Source: Roseateles sp. (GTDB lineage: Bacteria > Pseudomonadota > Gammaproteobacteria > Burkholderiales > Burkholderiaceae_C). Taken from it: a stretch of DNA of 33,639 nucleotides. The stretch covers positions 1-33,639 of the forward strand of contig JACDQM010000138.1 of the NCBI GenBank assembly GCA_015657635.1, given 5' to 3'. Positions 27,669 to 33,639 of this stretch are shown here, piece by piece. Position 1 is the stretch's first letter. Each line of letters opens with the position of its first letter. The notes beneath the pieces were generated by a model that had not been told where the DNA came from, ran no database searches, and was given only the letters and a program-made list of their open reading frames with translations. The translations under genes and the position numbers were made by a program.

Positions 27669-28346
27669 ATGTCAAGCATTCTTCTGGTCGAAGACGACCT
27701 GCCCTTGGGGCAATCGCTGCAACGCGTGCTGACCATGGCCGGCCACCAGGTCGTGTGGCTGCGTGGCGCCGGCGATGCACGGCGCTTCCTTGCGGAATTC
27801 CCGTTCGAGTTGCTGCTGCTGGACATCGGCCTGCCGGACGAAAGCGGGCTGGCGCTGCTGGCCTGGTGGCGCCAGCAGGGTCGCAAGACGCCGGTGATGA
27901 TGATCACCGCTCGTGACAGCATCGAGGAGCGTGTCGAAGGGCTGGATGCCGGTGCCGACGACTACCTCGGCAAACCGTTCGCGATGGAAGAGCTGCTGTC
28001 GCGGGTGCGCGCCTTGCTGCGCCGCCACAGCGGTCAGGCCAGCAATGTCTGGCAACTGGGCGCCCTGAGCATAGACACGGCACGCCGGCGCGTGCTGCTG
28101 GCCGATGCCGAGGTGGCGCTGTCGGCGCGTGAGTACGGCATCTTGCTGGCTCTGGCGGCCGAGCCGGGCCGAGTGCTCACGCGTGAACAGATTGAGCACG
28201 CACTGGGCACAGCCGACGCGCTGGACAGCAACGCGATCGATGTCCATGTCTACAAACTGCGCAAGAAGCTTGGAAACGACTGGATCGCCACGGTGCGCGG
28301 CGTGGGCTACGTTCTTGAGGCGCCCGTCGGCGCACTCAGCACGTGA
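27669..28346 (+). CDS. OmpR-family response regulator (QseB/PmrA-like)
   Basis: 225 residues. Receiver domain: acidic pocket E8-D9-D10, phospho-acceptor D52 in LLDIGLPDESG, T80 and K102 (DDYLGKPFAMEEL). The C-terminal winged helix (LGALSIDTARRRVLL, LSAREYGILLALA, SNAIDVHVYKLRKKLG, IATVRGVGYVLE) binds DNA as a dimer on direct repeats. The ATG at 27669 is used; the frame from 27630 is longer but has no support. The stop overlaps the kinase start (GTGA at 28343-28346), so the two are co-translated. Confidence 0.95.
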   Translation: MSSILLVEDDLPLGQSLQRVLTMAGHQVVWLRGAGDARRFLAEFPFELLLLDIGLPDESGLALLAWWRQQGRKTPVMMITARDSIEERVEGLDAGADDYLGKPFAMEELLSRVRALLRRHSGQASNVWQLGALSIDTARRRVLLADAEVALSAREYGILLALAAEPGRVLTREQIEHALGTADALDSNAIDVHVYKLRKKLGNDWIATVRGVGYVLEAPVGALST

Positions 28347-29728
28347 GCCAGCGCTCTGCCTCGCTGCGGGCGCTTCGCTGGGTGCCTGCTTCACTGAGCA
28401 GCCGCCTGATCGCCTGGCAAGCACTGGCCCTGCTGCTGGCCTGGCTGACCCTGGCTGCGCTGCTCACCTGGCGTGTCGTTGCCTGGGGCACCGAGGAAGC
28501 CAATGCACGGCTGCAACAGATGGGGACGATCCTGGTGAGCGCCGCCGCCAGCCCGGAGGCAGAACTGGCTGAACGCCTGGCAGCGGCGGACACCGCCATC
28601 ATGGCCCTGCTGGGCCTTGACGAAACGGTCGGCAGCGGACTGCACCCGGTCTACCAGGTCTGGGATGCCGAGGGGCGCCTTTTGGCCCGCAGCCCGCGCG
28701 CCCCGCAAACTCGCGTGGACGACCCAGCGTCAGGCCAGGCCTCGCCTTGGGTCGTGCAAAGCCTGGATCCCGGCCAGGGCAGGCAGCTGCTGATTGCGGA
28801 GCCCCGAGATGTCCCGCTGAGTGCGGCGATGCCGGTGCTGCTGCTGATCCTCAAGAGCCAGCTGGGCGTCTTTCTCTGGCATGGCTTGGTGATCTGGTTC
28901 AGCGTCCGTCTGGGCCTGCGTCCGCTGGCGCAGCTGGCGCAGCGCATCGCGCGCCGGCCGGCTGGCGACTTGGCTCCCGTGCAGGTGGATCGCCTCTACA
29001 CCGAGACTGCGCCGCTGGTCAGCGCGCTCAACGGGCTGCTGGCGCGCGAGGGCCAGCGCCTGGACGCCGAGCGGCGCTTCCTGGCCGACGCAGCGCACGA
29101 GCTGCGCACGCCGCTGGCCGCCGTCAACGCGCAGGCTCACCTGCTGCTCAGCGAACAGGAGCCGCAGGCGCGCCGCGAGGCCGCTGGCGCGCTGCGCGCC
29201 GGTATCGCGCGCGTCTCGCATCTGCTGGCCCAGTTGTTGACGCTGGCGCGAGCGGAGACTGCCGTGCAAACGCTCAAGCCCGAACGCCTCGACGCCGCCG
29301 CGCTGCTGCGCGAACGCATCGCGCTGCTGGCCCCACTGGCACGCCAGCGCGGCATCCAGCTGGCGCTGCTGGCCCCCGACCATCACGAGACACTGCTGGA
29401 GCGCAGCGGCTTGTGCTCGGTGGTCGACAACCTGGTGGACAACGCGATCCGCTACAGCCCGAACGGCGCGCGAGTCGAGGTCAGCCTGGAAGCACTCGGC
29501 ACCGGCATGGCGCTGGCCGTTCGTGACAACGGCCCGGGGTTGGCAGCAGCCCAGCGCGACCGCGTGTTCGAGCGCTTCTACCGCGTTCCCGGTAGCGCCG
29601 AACAGGGCACTGGCCTGGGCCTGGCCATCGTCAAACGCATCGCCGAACGCGAAGGCGCAACGCTGCGCTTTGTCGACGGGCTGGATGGCTGCGGTCTGGG
29701 GCTCAGGATCAGCTACCCGCCGTCCTGA
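28343..29728 (+). CDS. Sensor histidine kinase (QseC/PmrB-like)
   Basis: 461 residues, start GTG 28343 overlapping the regulator stop. Two transmembrane helices (about 25-48 and 165-190) flank a periplasmic sensor of about 115 residues with no recognised ligand fold (YQVWDAEGRLLARSP). A HAMP-like linker leads to the H-box AAHELRTPLAAV (H252), N-box VDNLVDNAIRYSP, G1 VRDNGPGL, F-box FERFYR and G2 GTGLGLAIVKRI: a complete kinase. It should phosphorylate the cognate regulator at D52. The closest analogues sense cations, cationic peptides or envelope stress, but the signal here is unknown. It converges on the next gene with three bases between stops. Confidence 0.94.
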   Translation: MSQRSASLRALRWVPASLSSRLIAWQALALLLAWLTLAALLTWRVVAWGTEEANARLQQMGTILVSAAASPEAELAERLAAADTAIMALLGLDETVGSGLHPVYQVWDAEGRLLARSPRAPQTRVDDPASGQASPWVVQSLDPGQGRQLLIAEPRDVPLSAAMPVLLLILKSQLGVFLWHGLVIWFSVRLGLRPLAQLAQRIARRPAGDLAPVQVDRLYTETAPLVSALNGLLAREGQRLDAERRFLADAAHELRTPLAAVNAQAHLLLSEQEPQARREAAGALRAGIARVSHLLAQLLTLARAETAVQTLKPERLDAAALLRERIALLAPLARQRGIQLALLAPDHHETLLERSGLCSVVDNLVDNAIRYSPNGARVEVSLEALGTGMALAVRDNGPGLAAAQRDRVFERFYRVPGSAEQGTGLGLAIVKRIAEREGATLRFVDGLDGCGLGLRISYPPS

Positions 29729-29731
29729 GCG

Positions 29732-30700
29732 TCAGGCACAGCGCCCGTTCTGCAGCTCGACCAAGCGTGCCTGGCTAAAGCTGTCCTCGGGTCGGTCGCT
29801 ACGCGCCAGGGCTTGGCGCAGCACCGGCAGCAGCGCGCAGTCCAGCGCTGGCAGGCCAAGCAGGCCCTGAACGACATGCACATCGCGGGTCTGCGCCAGC
29901 AGCTCGCGCCGCAGCTCGGCCGGCAGGGCCGGGTTGGCGGCGAACTGGCGATCCAGGTTCATGATGCTGCGCGGCCGATGGTAGAGCTCGCGCAGCAGTT
30001 CGGGCGGGGTGTTCGGATGGCGGGCCAGGTCGCTGAAGAAGTAGTCTGGATTGGCCGGCCGGCGGTAGATGCGGGCTAGGGTTTCGGGTCGGGCATGGGG
30101 ATGGCGTGCCACGCTCAGCACGATGCCGAAGTCCGCCGAATCGGCCAGCCGGTCCAGCGTCTCGGACGGAACCTGGGGCTGCTCCAGCAGCGGCAGCAGC
30201 CAGGCCCGGTCCTGTGCATGGCCTGCGATCAGGGCCTCGATCTGCGCGCCCTCCGCACCCGGGTGCTGCGCCAGCAGCGCAGAGATGGTGGCCTTGTTGC
30301 GCTCGATCTCCGCGCGATGGGCGCTCTGCTGGGCCGCACGCTGCTGGTTCAAGGCCCGCGTCTGAAAACCCTGAACGAGCAAGCCCAGCGGCAAGGCCAG
30401 CGCGGCCAGCAGCATCAACCACCCCAGCACCGCGCGCCAGCGCTGCGGGCTGCGACGCACATTCGCGCCCGCCCAGCCCAGCAGACCGGCAGCCGCCGCA
30501 TAAAAAGGCAGAGGCAGCAGGCCCAGGGCACCGGTGGAAGACTGAGACTGGAACACCGCCCAGACGCCGCACACCCCCACCGCCAGGACAAAACCCGCCC
30601 CCTCGGGCAGGCCTCGCCAACGGCGCTTCCAGAGCAGCCAGGCCAGGCCCAACAGGACCAGCAACAAGGGCGATAGCGGCAGCGCTAGAAATCCCAGCAT
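29732..30700 (-). CDS. Membrane protein with leucine-rich-variant-like repeats, unknown function
   Basis: 322 residues; ATG 30700 has GGGAG six bases upstream. The first 110 residues hold about four hydrophobic helices (LLLVLLGLAWLLW, GFVLAVGVCGVWAVF, LPFYAAAAGLLGWAG, LGWLMLLAALALPLGLLV). A coiled segment (NQQRAAQQSAHRAEIERNK) leads to a soluble C-terminal half with about four tandem units of 25-29 residues built on HPxxxPExLxxL: PQVPSETLDRL, HPHARPETLARI, HPNTPPELLREL and NPALPAELRREL. These resemble leucine-rich-variant or other alpha-solenoid repeats, which usually bind proteins. Last gene of a probable operon, 30 bases behind the preceding one. No function can be assigned. Confidence 0.75.
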   Translation of the reverse strand: MLGFLALPLSPLLLVLLGLAWLLWKRRWRGLPEGAGFVLAVGVCGVWAVFQSQSSTGALGLLPLPFYAAAAGLLGWAGANVRRSPQRWRAVLGWLMLLAALALPLGLLVQGFQTRALNQQRAAQQSAHRAEIERNKATISALLAQHPGAEGAQIEALIAGHAQDRAWLLPLLEQPQVPSETLDRLADSADFGIVLSVARHPHARPETLARIYRRPANPDYFFSDLARHPNTPPELLRELYHRPRSIMNLDRQFAANPALPAELRRELLAQTRDVHVVQGLLGLPALDCALLPVLRQALARSDRPEDSFSQARLVELQNGRCA

Positions 30701-30730
30701 CCAAGCTCCCGGTGCGTGGTGGGTACTGGC

Positions 30731-31351
30731 TCAGGGGCGGCCTTTGGCGCGCCCCATGCACTGGACAAAGACCTGCCGGTGTACCAGATGCTCGCTCGCC
30801 AGACGGTCCCTGGCATAGACCGCAGCGACCAGCTGCTGCAGATACGCCGCAGGCTGGCCGGCGCCCCGGCCTTGCTGCAAGGCCGCCTGCGCCCTCGGCG
30901 CCGACGAGCCTGCGGACTTGTACAGCTCCGCTTCCGCAGCCAAGCCGGCCTGGCCGAAGCAGCGCAGCGCCGGCTCGCCCACCGCGAAGCTCAGGCCATC
31001 GGACTGCAGGCAGTCTTGCAGATCCATCTGCGCCAGCTTCGCGGGGCTCCGGCTGCGCGCCCATTCCTCGGCCTTGGCCGTGCGACGCTGCAGGGCGGCG
31101 GCGTCCGCCGCGCCCTCCAACAGGCTGTCGCGTACCTCCGCATCACTGGCCCGGCCCAGCTTCATGAAGGTCAGGCCCACATTCAGCTCCAGCGCGAAGT
31201 TCATGCAGGTCTTGACGGGATTGGGCTTGGGCCCGAGCACCAGCTGGGTCAGTGCATCGGCCTCCAGTTCGGTCAGCGCGGCCTTGGCACTGCCCTGCCA
31301 GCACGCCAAGGCGCAGAGCAAGAGCGCATAGCGCTTCAAGCGATTCCTCAT
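30731..31351 (-). CDS. Exported hypothetical protein
   Basis: 206 residues from ATG 31351 (MRNRLKRYALLLCALACW, signal peptide probably cut after SAKA). The start overlaps the stop of the upstream gene (ATGA), so the true N-terminus is here and the frame open to 31753 is antisense noise. The mature protein is helical and Ala/Leu-rich with four cysteines in CMNFALELNVG, LQDCLQSDG, ALRCFGQAG and QCMGRAKG, possibly two periplasmic disulfides. I do not recognise the family; the helical hairpins (FMKLGRASDAEVRDSLLEG) suggest a solenoid or lysozyme-inhibitor-like fold without proof. Confidence 0.65.
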   Translation of the reverse strand: MRNRLKRYALLLCALACWQGSAKAALTELEADALTQLVLGPKPNPVKTCMNFALELNVGLTFMKLGRASDAEVRDSLLEGAADAAALQRRTAKAEEWARSRSPAKLAQMDLQDCLQSDGLSFAVGEPALRCFGQAGLAAEAELYKSAGSSAPRAQAALQQGRGAGQPAAYLQQLVAAVYARDRLASEHLVHRQVFVQCMGRAKGRP

Positions 31352-32133
31352 TTGCAAGCACTCCAGTTCACACCATCCCGGCTGCACTCCTTCAACCGTG
31401 TCTGGTCGGCACGCGTGCTTTCGCGCGTCCACTCGCAAGCATAGCGGTCGGTCTGCACGCGCAAGGGCCCGCTGTCGTCGGTCTTGCGCTTGTGCCAGTA
31501 GATGAAACGCTCCTCGCCCACCACGGGGGCCTCGATGCGGTAGTCCAGCGGTGCCAGATGCTCGACCAGTCGCGCCGGGTTCAGCGTGGCGGCCTTGTCC
31601 TTCAGGTTCAGCCAGTCGGCCAGCGGTCCGCTGCTGGCGGCATCGGGGCTCAGCGAGAACCGGACCTCGTGGTGGATGCGCCCATCGCGGAAGGCGACGC
31701 GGTAGCTGCGCGCCACCGGCGTATCGAGCCCGCTGGGCGCGCGGTTCAGGCACTCAGCGGGCGCCGATGCGTCGGCAGCCGAGGCCGCATTCGCCAGGCT
31801 GTATTCGACGCCCTGGCTTGTCAGCGTCACGTTCTCCTCGAAACTGCAGTAGGCGGCCTTGCCGGCTTCCCAGTGCTGGGCGCCGGCCTTGCGCAGCGTG
31901 TAGCGCCCCTGGCCCCAGGCCGTGCTGCTTGCTTCACGCAGGTGGTAGACGCTGCGGACCTGGCTCAGGTCCTCGCTCAGGCCCACCAGTTCCTCCTGGT
32001 AGCGATCGCCCGGCAGCCAGACCTGGCTGCTGCGCAACCATCCCTCGGTCTTCATGTGCCCCGCCTTGCCGAAATAGACCTCGGCGCGCACGAAGCTGGC
32101 GTCCGGGTGGCGCGCCGGAGGACACTGGATCAA
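31348..32133 (-). CDS. Hypothetical protein, no recognised domain
   Basis: Up to 261 residues. The frame opens at TTG 32133, which overlaps the TGA of the upstream gene (TTGA), a coupled arrangement; ATG 32055 (MKTEGWLRSSQV), behind AAGGCGGGG, is the alternative. The sequence is rich in beta-prone and aromatic residues (VWLPGDRYQEELVGL, GQGRYTLRKAGAQHWEAG, RSYRVAFRDGRIHHEVRFSL, GEERFIYWHKRKTDDSG) with Cys in AYCSFEENV, AECLNRAP, YACEWTRES, LKECSRDG and a C-terminal SACK. That is unusual for a cytosolic protein, yet no signal peptide is visible in this frame. Function unknown. Central gene of the overlapping operon. Confidence 0.6.
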   Translation of the reverse strand: MIQCPPARHPDASFVRAEVYFGKAGHMKTEGWLRSSQVWLPGDRYQEELVGLSEDLSQVRSVYHLREASSTAWGQGRYTLRKAGAQHWEAGKAAYCSFEENVTLTSQGVEYSLANAASAADASAPAECLNRAPSGLDTPVARSYRVAFRDGRIHHEVRFSLSPDAASSGPLADWLNLKDKAATLNPARLVEHLAPLDYRIEAPVVGEERFIYWHKRKTDDSGPLRVQTDRYACEWTRESTRADQTRLKECSRDGVNWSACK

Positions 32134-33245
32134 TAGCCCGGCAAGTCCTTGAACTCCACCGCCTTGTCGCTGAACTGCACCCGCTCGATGCTGCGCACGA
32201 TGATGACGGCGCCATCGGGGCTGCCGCTGAGTGCGTGCGCATCCGGCTGGCTGCCCTGCGGTGCCAGGTGGCGGTAGGGCCCGTAGGCATTGAGGCGGCT
32301 GAGCTGCGCGGCCGTGCTGGGGAAGCCGACGATCAAGGTGTCGCGCGCCAGCCCGCCGTCGACGCGAGAGAGCGTCTTGGCCTGGGTCTTGAGCTCGATC
32401 ACATCGTCGCCGGTACCGCCAAAAAGAGTGTTGGGCGCGCGCGGCTTGCCGACGACGCGGTCAGCGCCCGCGCCGCCAAAGAAGGCCGCATGGGCCTGTG
32501 CCGCGCCCGGCCCCTGGCCCATGCTGGACAGGTCGATCTGCCGCGGCGCATCGCCGCCCAGGCTGGCGCCCGTGGTCTCGACCAGCAGATCCACCTGAGT
32601 CGAGGTGGCGCCGCCACTCGCCTCCACCTTGATGAACACCGCACCGTCGCGCAAGGCGAGCAGTTCATGGGCCAGCGGATCGTCAAGCGGGCGCAGCCGG
32701 TCCAATTCGCCCAGACCGGCATAGAGCTGGTAGCCCGCCGCGTCATAGACCGTCAGGTTGCCAGCCCACTCGTTGCTGCTGGAGAAGCGGTAGAAATGCC
32801 CTTGCGTCAACTCGATCCGGTACAGCCCCGAACCCAGCAGCTTGGCCTGCTGGGTCCAGCCATGGGCATTGCCAGCAGGCGCTGCCACATAAGCCTTGTT
32901 GTCCATCAGCCTGGCCTTGGCGGCATCCGTCTCCTGCAATCGCCACACGATGTCGTAGCCATTGGGCTTGGCGATATAGGGTGAATGAACGGCCAGCGCC
33001 GGTGCCGGTGCCGGTGCCGGTGCCGGTGCGGGCGCGGGCGCGGGTGCAGGTGCAGGTGCAGGTGCAGGTGCAGGTGCAGGTGCAGGTGCGGGGGCGGGGG
33101 CAGGTGCGGGGGCATCCCCGCCCCCGCCGCCACAAGCCGTCAACAACATGGCAAGCGCGATCACTGGCCAACCTCCCTCTTGCGCACGATGCCGCGCCAC
33201 GTTTGTCTTCTCTTGCATTGAACGAATCTTGCAGTTGTGTTTCAT
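32130..33245 (-). CDS. Lipoprotein with long Ala-Pro stalk and RTX-like repeats
   Basis: 371 residues; ATG 33245 (MKHNCKIRS) has AAGG seven bases upstream, ATG 33218 is the alternative. A lipoprotein signal ends in the lipobox LTAC followed by five Gly, then about 20 Ala-Pro dipeptides, a stiff extended spacer that would hold the rest off the membrane. A beta-rich domain (GYDIVWRLQETDAAKARL, LYRIELTQGHFYRFSSS, GNLTVYDAAGYQLYAG) resembling a carbohydrate-binding or PPC-like sandwich precedes two glycine-rich nonapeptide-like repeats (FFGGAGADRVVG and LFGGTGDDVIEL) of RTX calcium-binding type. A surface adhesin or binding protein is inference. First gene of the operon. Confidence 0.8.
   Translation of the reverse strand: MKHNCKIRSMQEKTNVARHRAQEGGWPVIALAMLLTACGGGGGDAPAPAPAPAPAPAPAPAPAPAPAPAPAPAPAPAPAPAPALAVHSPYIAKPNGYDIVWRLQETDAAKARLMDNKAYVAAPAGNAHGWTQQAKLLGSGLYRIELTQGHFYRFSSSNEWAGNLTVYDAAGYQLYAGLGELDRLRPLDDPLAHELLALRDGAVFIKVEASGGATSTQVDLLVETTGASLGGDAPRQIDLSSMGQGPGAAQAHAAFFGGAGADRVVGKPRAPNTLFGGTGDDVIELKTQAKTLSRVDGGLARDTLIVGFPSTAAQLSRLNAYGPYRHLAPQGSQPDAHALSGSPDGAVIIVRSIERVQFSDKAVEFKDLPGY
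32995..33114. repeat. Hexanucleotide repeat tract encoding (Ala-Pro)n
   Basis: On the plus strand the tract consists of consecutive hexamers: a block of GGTGCC units, a short GGGCGC block, then about eight GGTGCA units and a G-rich end. All units are six bases, so gain or loss changes stalk length in steps of two residues without shifting the frame. The blockwise homogeneity indicates recent slippage expansion. Confidence 0.85.
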
Positions 33246-33581
33246 GTAGACGCCTTGCCCCGCGATCTGACGGATGCTCTGGCAACGCCTGCGACGCCAC
33301 CCGGTTGACCGGCTTTAACCACATTTTTACGCGGCCTCGCAAGTTCGCCGGAAGTCGCCGTCAAGCTCAGCGCCACGGTCAGCACATGACTTTTTTCACT
33401 GGCGGGAAAGTCGCGCGGACACGCGCGCTTTACAAAAATCGCTGATGCGTCATATACGCGCTCATCCGTGGTGCTAGCAAGGTCTTGAGCCGATGCGCAG
33501 TCTAAGTTCGATCCACCCAACATAACGGCGACTCCTGCGCCCCTGAGGGACGCCAGCCGCACAACTTTCGGGGGGGGGGGG
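33246..33581. other. Intergenic region with a dyad and a poly-G tract
   Basis: 336 bases between the lipoprotein operon (minus) and a gene starting at the right edge (plus). It holds a dyad at 33407-33431 (AAAG-T-CGCGCG, loop GACA, CGCGCG-CTTT) and ends in a run of 12 G (33570-33581). The minus-strand frame open across 33242-33595 has no protein-like features. No confident promoter boxes were found. Confidence 0.5.
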
Positions 33582-33639
33582 ATGAGCAAAGACATTCCCA
33601 GGGCAGAACCGCGGCGCCGCGCGGCAGTTTGTGCTTTCG
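33582..33639 (+). CDS. Start of an unidentified gene, truncated by window edge
   Basis: An ATG at 33582 directly behind 12 G opens a frame (MSKDIPRAEPRRRAAVCAF) that stays open to the window end. The basic RRRAA followed by the beginning of a hydrophobic stretch could be a signal peptide or Tat signal. Only 19 residues are visible, so this is a tentative call. Confidence 0.35.
   Translation, partial: MSKDIPRAEPRRRAAVCAF

Noticed and set aside
33242-33595. 117-codon minus-strand frame at the right end
   Set aside because: It starts inside the poly-G/C run region, has no ribosome-binding site and no protein-like composition, and overlaps the likely promoter of the lipoprotein operon.

Overview
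This is a high-GC (roughly two-thirds G+C by eye) stretch of bacterial chromosome. It most resembles a betaproteobacterium of the order Burkholderiales, probably near Roseateles, Paucibacter or Pelomonas. That placement rests on gene content and codon style (class II B12-dependent ribonucleotide reductase, pyrophosphate-type phosphofructokinase, a YgiQ radical-SAM protein, a cold-shock gene followed by a small conserved ORF) and not on a marker gene. I see no rRNA, tRNA, CRISPR array, transposase or prophage; most of the window is ordinary core and near-core genome.

Layout. 1-2933 (-): C-terminally incomplete B12-dependent ribonucleotide reductase carrying an in-frame amber codon. 3196-5563: a degenerate GGDEF protein, a Tat-exported EipA/DUF1134 protein, an unknown protein and a one-domain PilZ protein. 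5583-10293: alpha/beta hydrolase (-), then nitroreductase, a frameshifted exported phosphatase-like protein and a molybdopterin oxidoreductase (+). 10504-11185: cold-shock protein and a small downstream ORF separated by a highly structured spacer. 11274-17133 (-): a complete RND efflux operon (fusion protein, pump, outer-membrane channel) divergent from its TetR/AcrR-type repressor (17337-18059). The two share an operator almost identical to the E. coli acrAB operator as I remember it. 18184-20554: YgiQ with three frameshifts. 20570-24109: the yqjD-yqjE-yqjK envelope-stress set (-), split by an oppositely oriented REC-DUF3369-GGDEF-EAL regulator (+). 24187-26673: alanine dehydrogenase (-) and phosphofructokinase (+). 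26688-29728: MipA/OmpV outer-membrane protein (-) divergent from an OmpR/QseBC-like two-component system, with four ATGAAG repeats between them. 29732-33245 (-): a probable four-gene operon of unknown function, with a lipoprotein on a long Ala-Pro stalk with RTX-like repeats, two unknown proteins, and a membrane protein with leucine-rich-variant-like repeats. 33582-end (+): the first codons of a gene directly behind a run of 12 G.

A practical warning: three long conserved genes (phosphatase-like, RND pump, YgiQ) are broken by one- or two-base indels, nearly all in short G or C runs. In each case the family sequence resumes perfectly in the next frame. That pattern looks more like sequencing or assembly error than gene decay, so these genes are probably intact in the organism. 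The best regulatory signals are the AcrR-type operator at 17288-17311, the paired ATGAAG direct repeats at 27523-27570, and the hairpin-rich leader and spacer around the cold-shock gene. The least explained protein-coding region is the operon at 29732-33245.
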